11,906 nt of DNA. It comes from an uncultured Bacteroidales bacterium. GTDB taxonomy: Bacteria > Bacteroidota > Bacteroidia > Bacteroidales > UBA932. Where the stretch lies: positions 1 through 11,906 of the forward strand of contig CAMOIZ010000030.1 in NCBI GenBank assembly GCA_946616385.1. The letters are read 5' to 3'. The notes below the pieces were generated by a model. It had not been told where the DNA came from, did no database searches, and saw nothing but the letters and a program-made list of their open reading frames with translations. Each line of letters starts with the position of its first letter. Position 1 is the stretch's first letter. Below are positions 1-7,969 of the stretch, in pieces. The position numbers were made by a program, and so were the translations under genes.

Positions 1-113
1 CCGAAGGTCTCAGCCTCCAGGATGCAGCGCGTTTCGCAACCAAGGCGTCCGCAATCACCGTACAGAGGATGGGTGCGCAGGCATCTATCCCCACCAGAGA
101 TGAAATAAAGTAA
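1..113 (+). CDS. Ribokinase-like PfkB sugar kinase, C-terminal fragment (5' end outside the window)
   Basis: Reading frame 3 is open from the window edge to a TAA at 111-113 and gives 36 complete residues. The peptide contains AARFATKASAITV followed by RMGAQASIPTRDEI. This is the C-terminal signature of ribokinases in the PfkB family, where the last helix carries A-x-x-F-A-x-x-A-S/A-A-I-x-V and is followed by an x-x-G-A-Q-x-S-I-P tail. Ribokinases phosphorylate cytoplasmic D-ribose to ribose 5-phosphate using ATP. The catalytic Asp and the ATP-binding region lie upstream of the window, so activity and exact sugar preference cannot be checked. The stop codon is only 12 nt before the SusC start, so the kinase is probably the preceding cistron of the same operon. 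That makes it the best clue to the sugar handled by the locus. Another PfkB sugar kinase remains possible. Confidence 0.8.
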   Translation, partial: EGLSLQDAARFATKASAITVQRMGAQASIPTRDEIK

Positions 114-125
114 ATTTCCCTGCTT

Positions 126-3044
126 ATGAAAAGACTGATCTATTTATTCGCGGCAGTATCCGTTCTGTTGTCCTCCATCCCTGTGATGGCGCAGAACAGG
201 GATGTCCGCGGAACGGTTACAGGCAGCGACGGCGAAATCCTCAGTGGAGCCACCGTGCTGAACAATGCTACCGGAGCTTGGGCCGTGGCCGACAATCAAG
301 GTCGCTATAGCATATCGGCTGCAACCGGGAATACGCTTACCTTCGCATTCTTCGGATACGACGACCTCACACTCACGGTGAATGCAGCATCAGTCCTGGA
401 TGCAGTGCTTCCGGCAGCAGCCTCCATGATGCTGGACGAAACGGTAGTGATCGGTTATGGAAAGACCACTAAAAAAGAGATAACCGGCTCTGTGGCAAGC
501 CTGAAAGCCGAAGACCTCGATGTAGGGGCCTACACCAACGCAGGCGGGCTGCTTCAGGGAAAGGTTGCGGGACTCTCCGTCGTCAATCCTGACGGTGGCG
601 ATCCCGAGGCATCCTTCCAGTTCCTGCTGAGGGGAACCAACACCCTGTCGGCCGGCCAGGGTCCGCTGATCATCATCGACGGAGTGATCGACGCCGACAT
701 CCGCAGCATCAATTTCCAGGAAGTGGAATCGGTGGATGTGCTGAAGGACGGCTCGGCCGCGGCAATCTACGGAACCCGTGGAACGAATGGCGTGGTGATA
801 ATCACGACCAAACGCGCCCGCAGCGGAAACACCTCCATACAATATGACGGCCAGGTATCCATGCAGACCGTGCAGGCCAGGGCCATGCCAATGACGGCCA
901 GGGAGTTCGAATACACCATCAAGAACTTCGCCCCGGCCAAGACCATAAACCTCTACGGGTCCGATACCGACTGGTTCGACGAGATCACCCGCACCCCTTT
1001 CAGCCACAAACACAATCTGGCGGTTTCCGGAGGAACCGAACAGTTCTCGCACCGCACCGTGCTGAACGTCGAGAAGAATCAGGGCCTGCAGATAGGCAAC
1101 GAAGCCAGCAAGTGGTTGTTCAAGACGAATATCCGCCAGTCCGCACTTCAGGGATGGCTGGATCTGGACTACAATCTGAGTTACACCAAGCGCAAGTCGA
1201 CACCGGCCAACTACAGCGCATTCTACCAGGCATTCATCCACAATCCTACCGAGCCGGTTTATGATCCCACGGCAAAGGATTACGGCGGATACTTCACCGT
1301 TCCGGAAGTGGACTACTCCAACCCCGTCGCTCTTATCAAGGAGCACAGCGCCAACAAGGAGACGGGATACCTGAGCGCAAACGCACGAGCCACGCTGAAC
1401 ATACTTCCCATAGATGGGCTCAAGTGGGACAATTTCTTCAACTGGTCCGACGAGAGGTACTTCAGCCAGGATTACAAATCGTCATACTATCCCGGAAGCA
1501 CCGGAAAGAGCGGCATTGCAAGATCCAACGCCGACCAGTACAACAACTTCCAGTGGGAAAGCACTTTGCAGTATTCCAAGACCTTCAGGGGCCACTCCGT
1601 CCAGGGCATACTCGGATACACCTGGCAGGAACAGATGAACTGGGAAACCGAGATGGAGAACTACGGTTTCGACACCGACTTCTATAAATGGAACAACATC
1701 AGCGCCGGAAAGGCTCTTCAGGAAGGCCTCGCCGACATGTACACGAATCGCTCCTCCAGCCGCTATATCGCCTTCTTCGGGCGAGTGATCTACAACTGGC
1801 AGGAGAAGTATCTTGCATCCGTGTCGCTGCGCCGCGATGGCTCCAGCCGTTTTGGAAAAGACCACAAATGGGGATGGTTCCCTGCAATCAGCGCAGGCTG
1901 GCGCATCAGCAAAGAGCCGTGGATGCAGAATATAAAATGGCTGAGCGAACTGAAACTCCGCGCCGGCTATGGCGTAACCGGCAACCAGGATTTCGGCAAC
2001 TACAAGTCGCTCCAGCTTATGGGTTCCGGCACCAATTTCTTCTATAACGGCAAATGGGTCAAGTCTTATGCACCGGCGTCCAACTCCAACCCCGATCTCG
2101 GCTGGGAGCGCAAGAGCGAATTCAACGCAGGTCTGGACTTCTCTGTATTCGAAGGACGCATAGGAGGCACGATCGACTACTACTACAGGCTCACCACGGA
2201 CCTCCTTTACGACTACAAGGTTCCTGTTCCTCCTTACGACTACAAGACCCTGTTCACCAATGTGGGTTCCATCAGCAACGCCGGTATCGAACTTTCGGTC
2301 TATGCAATCCCCGTGAAGACGAAGAACGTCGTTTGGAATACAAGCGTAGTTGCCGCCCACAACGAGAACAAACTCATCTCGTTCACAAACGAGGAATTCA
2401 AGGATGCCGATTACAACATAGGATGGGTTGCGACGCCGGTGGGAGCATACCTGCAGCGGCTTATCGAAGGTGAGAGTCTCGGATCCTTCTATGCACCGAG
2501 ATGGACCGGAGTGGGAAGCGACGGCAACGACCATTTCGAAGACGAGTTCGGAGGAAAGACCCAGGAAGCCAAATGGCAGAGAATAGGATCTGCATATCCC
2601 GACCTTACCCTGGGCTGGAGCAACTCCGTCAAACTTCACAACTGGACTTTCAGCGCAACCATCCGTGCCGCAATAGGAGGCCTTGTATTCAACGGTTACC
2701 GTGCGCAGTACGAGAACCTCAGCAGCCTCGGCCTCAAGAACATCATGAGTTCCTGGCTCGACGACACCTCTTTCACCGGGCCGGTGCGCTACTCTTCCAA
2801 GTACCTGGAAGATGCCAGCTACGTCAAACTGGACAATCTTTCGGTGACTTATGACCTGCCTCTGAAGAACAAATACATTCATGCGGCGAAGGTCTTCGTT
2901 TCCGGGCAGAACCTCCTCTGCATTACCGGATACAAAGGCGTGGATCCTGAAGTCAGCCTCAGCGGGCTCACTCCCGGCCGCGAAAGCATGAGCTACTACC
3001 CCAGGACCAGCACCTTCACCCTTGGAGCTTCCCTCACCTTTTAA
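126..3044 (+). CDS. SusC/RagA-family TonB-dependent outer-membrane transporter
   Basis: This 972-residue protein is a complete SusC-type receptor of normal family length. Residues 1-23 form a Sec signal peptide ending VMAQ. Residues about 27-95 are a CarboxypepD_reg-like beta-sandwich (VRGTVTGSDGE, then FFGYDD). A TonB-box-like stretch, DETVVIGYG, lies at 104-112. The plug domain spans about 115-230, with LLQGKVAGLSVV, LLRGTNTL, IIIDGV and the closing VDVLKDGSAAAIYGTRGTNG region. The remainder is a beta-barrel rich in alternating aromatic residues, ending in the outer-membrane motif FTLGASLTF. Family knowledge: SusC forms the barrel of a SusCD complex that imports oligomers or small ligands across the outer membrane, powered by TonB-ExbBD. 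It starts 12 nt after the kinase stop and ends 11 nt before susD, so it has no room for its own promoter. The ligand cannot be deduced from the barrel sequence. Confidence 0.96.
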   Translation: MKRLIYLFAAVSVLLSSIPVMAQNRDVRGTVTGSDGEILSGATVLNNATGAWAVADNQGRYSISAATGNTLTFAFFGYDDLTLTVNAASVLDAVLPAAASMMLDETVVIGYGKTTKKEITGSVASLKAEDLDVGAYTNAGGLLQGKVAGLSVVNPDGGDPEASFQFLLRGTNTLSAGQGPLIIIDGVIDADIRSINFQEVESVDVLKDGSAAAIYGTRGTNGVVIITTKRARSGNTSIQYDGQVSMQTVQARAMPMTAREFEYTIKNFAPAKTINLYGSDTDWFDEITRTPFSHKHNLAVSGGTEQFSHRTVLNVEKNQGLQIGNEASKWLFKTNIRQSALQGWLDLDYNLSYTKRKSTPANYSAFYQAFIHNPTEPVYDPTAKDYGGYFTVPEVDYSNPVALIKEHSANKETGYLSANARATLNILPIDGLKWDNFFNWSDERYFSQDYKSSYYPGSTGKSGIARSNADQYNNFQWESTLQYSKTFRGHSVQGILGYTWQEQMNWETEMENYGFDTDFYKWNNISAGKALQEGLADMYTNRSSSRYIAFFGRVIYNWQEKYLASVSLRRDGSSRFGKDHKWGWFPAISAGWRISKEPWMQNIKWLSELKLRAGYGVTGNQDFGNYKSLQLMGSGTNFFYNGKWVKSYAPASNSNPDLGWERKSEFNAGLDFSVFEGRIGGTIDYYYRLTTDLLYDYKVPVPPYDYKTLFTNVGSISNAGIELSVYAIPVKTKNVVWNTSVVAAHNENKLISFTNEEFKDADYNIGWVATPVGAYLQRLIEGESLGSFYAPRWTGVGSDGNDHFEDEFGGKTQEAKWQRIGSAYPDLTLGWSNSVKLHNWTFSATIRAAIGGLVFNGYRAQYENLSSLGLKNIMSSWLDDTSFTGPVRYSSKYLEDASYVKLDNLSVTYDLPLKNKYIHAAKVFVSGQNLLCITGYKGVDPEVSLSGLTPGRESMSYYPRTSTFTLGASLTF

Positions 3045-3055
3045 ACTGCACCGGT

Positions 3056-4615
3056 ATGAAAAAGTTGTTTTACATGATAACGATGTGCGTTGCCGCAGCG
3101 GCATGCACCAATCTTGACGAAGAAATCTACTCGAAGATTGCAAAAGAGAACTTCTTCACTTCGGAAGAGCAGTTCGCAAGGTATTCCGCCAGGGCATATT
3201 CATCGCTCCAGCACTGGGGAACGGAGAAAAGCTACTGGACCTTCGACATGCTGATCACCGACGAGGCATGCACTCCCATCAACCCCAACGGAGGATGGTA
3301 CGACAACGGCCGCTATGCCGAAGTGCAGAACCACGAGATACCCTTCAGCAATGTCCTGCTTGAGCAGGCGTGGGATTTTTGCTTCAACGGCATATCCGCA
3401 TGCAACGATGTCCTGGACTCGTTCGCCGAAGTCGAAAGGGAATTCGACGGAAAGAACAGGGTCGTTTCCGAGGTGAAAGTGCTCAGGGCCTTCTACTATT
3501 TCATGGCAAGCTGCTACTGGCCCAACATTCCCTTCGCCACCACAAAGAAGATGGACGGATACCCCGAGAAAAAAGACAGGGCGTTCATATTCGACTTCGT
3601 GGAGAATGAAATCAAAGACAATATTGACCATCTCGCCGTAGAGCCCTCATCGGAGTATTATGGACGCGTAACCAGAGGCGTGGCCGATTTCGTGCTTGCG
3701 AAACTCTACCTCAACGCCGAATTCCTCATCGGGAAAGCCATGTGGAAAGAAGCCGCCGATGCTTGCAAAGACATAATGACATGCAACAACGGTGGCAGTT
3801 GGTACAAGATTGTTGACAATTACAAAGACCTTTTCGCAGTCCACAATGAATACTGCGTCGAAGGAATCCTTGCAATCCCTTTCAGCACAATCTACACTGT
3901 TTCAGACCATTATGCCTTCCTGATCTACATGTCCACCCTTCCGGTGAACCTGTGCAAGCCACTTGGAATTCCGGCCGACGCATGGGACGGCATAGTTGCC
4001 CAGCCCGACTTCATGGCCAGTTATGAAAGCGGGGACAAACGCAAGGAATGGACCTGGATGTTCGGGCAGATGAAGGATCTGGCAGGAAACAACCTCACCA
4101 TCGACATTCCGGACCCTCTCGATGACACGAAATCCGTCACCGTCCCCTACATAATCGATCCTTACATGCCGGAAGAGGCATACTCGACCCACCGCACCGC
4201 ACTCCAGGGTGCAAGGATAGGCAAATGGGAATACCAGAGCGACGGCACCCTCACAGGAGGGCAGGTCGGTATGGAGAACGACTTCTACATCATGCGTTAT
4301 TCCGATGTCGTGCTGATGTATGCCGAAGCGATGATACGCCAGAACAAGGCCGCCGAAGTGGCCGGCAACGCCGATCTTGCGAAAATCCGCACCCGCGCCG
4401 GTCTTGTTCCTTTCAGTGCCGCAGACCTCACTCTCGAGAACATCTATCAGGAACGTTCCCACGAACTCGCCGTCGAAGGATGGCACAGGCAGGACATGAT
4501 ACGCTTCGGCAAGTATCTCGGCGCCTGGTGGAACAAACCTGCAAAGGAACAGAAAGATTTCAATCTCTCAATTCCAAAGAGCGCTTTAGCAGCAAATCCT
4601 AATCTGTCGAAGTAA
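3056..4615 (+). CDS. SusD/RagB-family surface ligand-binding lipoprotein
   Basis: This 519-residue partner of the preceding SusC has a short lipoprotein signal ending AAAAC, with Cys17 as the lipidation site. The acidic NLDEE follows at once, consistent with a Bacteroidota surface-export signal. SusD hallmarks are visible in order: ENFFTSEEQF (31-40) opening the N-terminal helical region, a TDEACTP segment (68-74), W-x-x-x-F-x-G-I-S-A-C-N (106-117), KVLRAFYYFM (141-150), a TPR-like helix pair near 209-243, and the C-terminal block YQERSHELAVEGWHRQDMIR, near residues 464-483. SusD proteins cap the SusC barrel and capture substrate at the cell surface. The stop codon is separated from the next ATG by one nucleotide, so translation of the first ADPRGH gene is probably coupled to it. 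The protein is intact, and its ligand is unknown. Confidence 0.96.
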   Translation: MKKLFYMITMCVAAAACTNLDEEIYSKIAKENFFTSEEQFARYSARAYSSLQHWGTEKSYWTFDMLITDEACTPINPNGGWYDNGRYAEVQNHEIPFSNVLLEQAWDFCFNGISACNDVLDSFAEVEREFDGKNRVVSEVKVLRAFYYFMASCYWPNIPFATTKKMDGYPEKKDRAFIFDFVENEIKDNIDHLAVEPSSEYYGRVTRGVADFVLAKLYLNAEFLIGKAMWKEAADACKDIMTCNNGGSWYKIVDNYKDLFAVHNEYCVEGILAIPFSTIYTVSDHYAFLIYMSTLPVNLCKPLGIPADAWDGIVAQPDFMASYESGDKRKEWTWMFGQMKDLAGNNLTIDIPDPLDDTKSVTVPYIIDPYMPEEAYSTHRTALQGARIGKWEYQSDGTLTGGQVGMENDFYIMRYSDVVLMYAEAMIRQNKAAEVAGNADLAKIRTRAGLVPFSAADLTLENIYQERSHELAVEGWHRQDMIRFGKYLGAWWNKPAKEQKDFNLSIPKSALAANPNLSK

Positions 4616-4616
4616 T

Positions 4617-6377
4617 ATGAAAAGAATCCTTTATATACTTGCCGTCTTGCTGATCGCAGCGTCATGCTGCCAGCAGAAAGAGATCAGCCGCAGCGAACTC
4701 AAGAACAAGATCGCCGGCGCGTGGATAGGCCAGATGGTCGGCAACATTTATGGCCTCGAATACGAGAACAAATTCGTGGACGAACCAGGCGAAGGTCCGT
4801 TCGTGTTCAACAAGGCGATGCGGAAGATGTCGGCCGTCGACGGTGCTTTCTCCGATGACGACACCGATGTCGAGTATCTCTATCTGATGATGATGGAACA
4901 GTATGGCGTGGATCCCACATATGCCCAGGTCAAGGAAAAATGGATGTACCATATCCGCGACCGCGTGTGGCTCGCGAACCGTGCCGCCCTGGGTCTGATG
5001 CACTACGGATTCACTCCTCCCCTTACCGGTAAGAAGGAGTATAATCCCCACTGGTTCCAGATTGATCCCCAGTTGATAAACGAAATATGGGCCTACACCG
5101 CTCCCGGTATGCCCGATTACGCCGCAGGCATTTCCGACTGGGCGGCAAGGATCACTTCCGACGACTGGGCGGTATCGCCTACCGTAGTGTACGGGGCCAT
5201 GTATTCGGAGGCGTTTTTCGAGAAGGACATTCCGACGCTTATCCGTCATGCAAAAGAGTACCTCCCCAAAAAAGACCGTTTCCGCGCAATCATCGACGAG
5301 TGTCTTGAGCTTTGGGAAAAGAACCCCGACGACTGGAAACCCGCCCGCAAGGCAATGGCCGACAAGCTCTATTTCAACGAAGACGACATCACCCGCAGCA
5401 TCTGGAACGCCGACCTTAACGGAGCGATGGGTATTCTCTCGCTGCTCTACGGAGAGGGCGATATCGACAAGACTCTCCTCATAGGTTGCGCAATGGGATT
5501 CGACTGCGACAACCAGACTGCGACCATGTGCGGACTTCTCGGCGTCATCAACGGAGTGGAGAGCGTGCCGCTCGACCGTGCGATGCCTTTCGAACACTGG
5601 ACAAAACCCTTCAACGACCGTTATATCAACGTTACACGCTATGACATGCCGGACGCCTCGATAGAAGACATCATAGAGAGGACCGTAGTCCTGGCCGAGA
5701 AGAACATACTCGCCAGAGGCGGAAAGGTACGTGAAGAGAATGGCGAAAAGATCTATACGATCAATTCCAAGGCGAAATTCCATGCCGCCGTCGAAGCTGG
5801 CTCCACTTTCGTCCTCCCGGAGAAGAAAGGACGCAACCTGGCAACGGAAGCCGCTGAAATACTTGCCCTTACCCGCGAGACCGACAGGGCTACGCTTGAT
5901 TCCTGCTGGCTCACCATCCCCGTATCGTACCGCGCATATACCGTCGATGTGATCAATGACGGCATCACCGGAGGTCCCGGAGCGGCATTCTACTCGCTGG
6001 GAAGCAAATCCAACGCCCCCAAGCGCGATTACTTCGGATACCGTTGGGACAAGCCCGTCACCACCGACATGATCTCGTTCCACTACGGACCTCTCGAGGA
6101 ATTCGGAGGCTGGTACAGCAACCTGCATCCCGAGTATCTCGATGAGAACGGAGAATGGAAAGCCATCGAGGCGAAGGTTACGCCCGAATGGCCCTACTGC
6201 GACGAAGTCTTTTTCCAGCCTCACAACGGCGAGTTCGTCTTTACCTTCCCCAAGGTTACCACCACCGCAGTGCGCGTGATCGGCGACGATGCCGTACTGA
6301 TCCATTGGAACAAGTATACCAAGGACGTGTCGTCATTCATTTCAATCACAGAACTCGAAGTATATGAAGCGAAGTAG
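4617..6377 (+). CDS. ADP-ribosylglycohydrolase-family lipoprotein 1, with C-terminal F5/8C-like domain
   Basis: This 586-residue protein begins with a lipoprotein signal whose lipobox is AASC (Cys17). The ADPRGH core spans about 25-365. It opens with KIAGAWIGQMVGNIYG. An acidic SDDDTD at 79-84 corresponds to the family's T-D-D metal site, and GFDCDN at 294-299 corresponds to the second metal site G-x-D-x-D-T, here with Asn in place of Thr or Ser. Family members use two metal ions to hydrolyse N- or O-linked ADP-ribose or related ribosyl bonds. Residues about 445-586 form a separate domain that resembles an F5/8-type-C (galactose-binding-like) module, ending ISITELEVY, so the enzyme may dock on a larger target. 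It is the most divergent of the three paralogues here: the E-A-D of the conserved IEADFIG-like block is not kept (INE). The last 14 nt overlap the next gene. Substrate is unknown. The family call is strong and the activity is inferred. Confidence 0.88.
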   Translation: MKRILYILAVLLIAASCCQQKEISRSELKNKIAGAWIGQMVGNIYGLEYENKFVDEPGEGPFVFNKAMRKMSAVDGAFSDDDTDVEYLYLMMMEQYGVDPTYAQVKEKWMYHIRDRVWLANRAALGLMHYGFTPPLTGKKEYNPHWFQIDPQLINEIWAYTAPGMPDYAAGISDWAARITSDDWAVSPTVVYGAMYSEAFFEKDIPTLIRHAKEYLPKKDRFRAIIDECLELWEKNPDDWKPARKAMADKLYFNEDDITRSIWNADLNGAMGILSLLYGEGDIDKTLLIGCAMGFDCDNQTATMCGLLGVINGVESVPLDRAMPFEHWTKPFNDRYINVTRYDMPDASIEDIIERTVVLAEKNILARGGKVREENGEKIYTINSKAKFHAAVEAGSTFVLPEKKGRNLATEAAEILALTRETDRATLDSCWLTIPVSYRAYTVDVINDGITGGPGAAFYSLGSKSNAPKRDYFGYRWDKPVTTDMISFHYGPLEEFGGWYSNLHPEYLDENGEWKAIEAKVTPEWPYCDEVFFQPHNGEFVFTFPKVTTTAVRVIGDDAVLIHWNKYTKDVSSFISITELEVYEAK

Positions 6378-7968
6378 CATCCTGATCCTTGCGCTTGCCG
6401 CGGTATCTTGTTCCGCACCCAAGACGACCGACACGACCATGAGTACCGACACCCTCCTCGACAAGATCATGGGAGGATGGGCAGGCCAGACCATCGGTGT
6501 CGTGTACGGCGCTCCTACCGAATTCAAGCACCAGGGCACCCTTATACCCGACAATCAGCCGATTTCCTGGGGCCAGGGATATGTAAAACATTGGTGGGAC
6601 CGCAAGCCTGGTCTTTTCGACGATGTTTACAACGACCTCACATTTGCCGAGGCGTTCGAGCAGTTGGGGCTTGACTGCAATTCCGAAGAATTGGCCATGC
6701 GTTTCGCTTACGCGCCATATCATCTTGCCCACGCAAATCAGGCTGGACGTTACAATGTGCGACAGGGAATCATGCCTCCGGAATCCGGCAACTGGCTCAA
6801 CAATCCCCACGCCGACGACCTGGACTTCCAGATAGAGGCAGATTTCATAGGTTTGATGGCTCCCGGCATGGTGCAGCAGTCTCTTGAGATAGCAAAAAAA
6901 GTGGGGCACATAATGAACAGCGGTGACGGTTTCTACGGAGGAGCCTATGTCAGCGGCCTCTACTCCGCAGCTTTCATCGAAAATGATCCGGCCAGAATCG
7001 TAGACATGGCACTCGAGGGCATTCCTTCCGAAAGTACTTTCTGGCAGTGCATCGACGACGTCCGCAGACTACACAAGCGCTATCCTTCCGACTGGAAGCG
7101 GGCCTGGTTCGAGATACTCAAGAAATGGGGCTCCGACACAGGATGTCCGAAAGGAGTGTTCCTGAGTTTCGACATTGACGCCAAAATCAATTCCGCTTAC
7201 GTGACCATCGGTCTGCTCTATGGCGGGGGCGATTTTGGCAAATCGATGGAGATCGCCACCAGGTGCGGGCAGGATTCCGACTGCAACCCTGCGACCGTAG
7301 GCGGAGTGCTCGGCGTCATGTACGGTAAAAGCGGCATCCCCGCTTTCTGGAGAGAACCTTTGGACGAAATATGGGATCTCGACTTTGAAGGCACCGACGT
7401 ATCGCTCGCCAAAGGTTCCCGGTACTCCTACAACCAGGCGCTTCAGCTCATAGAAAGGAACGGAGGCAAAGTTTCGGAAAACGAAGTCAGCATCCACTCC
7501 GCAGCGGTGGAAGTGCTTCCTCTGGAACAGAATTTCACGGATACATATCCCATCTTCCGCGACCAGAAGGACGCCTGGATGGAGAAAGAATACACTTTCG
7601 ACTTCTCCGGCAACGGGTTCTGCATCTGGGGCAATCTTGTTTGTCTTCGCGGAATCAGCAAAGGCTACGCCGACCGGGTTGCAAAGAAACACGTCGGATC
7701 GGAGGTTTTCGCACTTGCCGAAGAGGATGATCCCTATGTTGCCGAAATAGAGGTATGGATAGACGGAGAACTGGATCAGATTTCCGTTCTGCCCATGCAG
7801 GGGACCTCGCGCAAACTTGAACCCGCCTGGAAGTATCTGCTTCCGGAAGGGCGTCATACGGTCCGGATGGTATGGCGCAATCCAGACCCCTCGCAGTATC
7901 TGCTACGCATAAACGCAATACAGTATTATTCAGAGCATCCCGTGCAGGATGTGTATTATCACAACTGA
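6364..7968 (+). CDS. ADP-ribosylglycohydrolase-family lipoprotein 2
   Basis: This 534-residue protein starts inside the end of the previous gene (14-nt overlap). The start is fixed by an ideal lipoprotein signal ending AAVSC (Cys16). The ADPRGH core covers about 30-365: MGGWAGQTIG and GAPTEF (49-54), the first metal site FDDVYNDLTF (85-94) with Asp86, Asp87 and Asp91, a conserved HADDLDFQIEADFIG block (149-163), and the second metal site GQDSDCNPA (302-310) with Asp304 and Asp306. Cys307 replaces the usual Thr or Ser. This D-x-D-C-N variant occurs in a recognised bacterial branch of the superfamily (from memory, not searched). Residues about 380-534 form a beta-rich C-terminal domain (IEVWIDGELDQISV, then GRHTVRMVWRN). 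The catalytic core is closely similar to the next gene, indicating tandem duplication. There is no acidic stretch right after the lipidated Cys (CSAPKTTD), so it may face the periplasm rather than the surface. Confidence 0.88.
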   Translation: MKRSSILILALAAVSCSAPKTTDTTMSTDTLLDKIMGGWAGQTIGVVYGAPTEFKHQGTLIPDNQPISWGQGYVKHWWDRKPGLFDDVYNDLTFAEAFEQLGLDCNSEELAMRFAYAPYHLAHANQAGRYNVRQGIMPPESGNWLNNPHADDLDFQIEADFIGLMAPGMVQQSLEIAKKVGHIMNSGDGFYGGAYVSGLYSAAFIENDPARIVDMALEGIPSESTFWQCIDDVRRLHKRYPSDWKRAWFEILKKWGSDTGCPKGVFLSFDIDAKINSAYVTIGLLYGGGDFGKSMEIATRCGQDSDCNPATVGGVLGVMYGKSGIPAFWREPLDEIWDLDFEGTDVSLAKGSRYSYNQALQLIERNGGKVSENEVSIHSAAVEVLPLEQNFTDTYPIFRDQKDAWMEKEYTFDFSGNGFCIWGNLVCLRGISKGYADRVAKKHVGSEVFALAEEDDPYVAEIEVWIDGELDQISVLPMQGTSRKLEPAWKYLLPEGRHTVRMVWRNPDPSQYLLRINAIQYYSEHPVQDVYYHN

Positions 7969-7969
7969 T

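Noticed and set aside
114..125. Promoter or attenuator before susC
   Set aside because: Only 12 nt separate the kinase stop and the susC ATG, with no promoter element or hairpin in them.
1482..3143. Very long open frame on the minus strand, opposite susC (553 codons)
   Set aside because: It is the antisense shadow of susC caused by codon bias. Its peptide has no recognisable domain, while the + strand frame is a full SusC protein.
4662..6305. Long minus-strand open frame opposite the first ADPRGH gene (547 codons), and similar ones at 8339-9640 and 9441-10328
   Set aside because: They mirror confidently identified + strand genes, have low-complexity or Val/Gly-rich translations, and lack start context or family motifs.
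7949..7969. Upstream ATG giving a 7-residue longer third ADPRGH protein
   Set aside because: The extension overlaps the previous gene and spoils the signal peptide. Starting at 7970 yields a standard MKR lipoprotein signal and a 1-nt junction like that after susD.
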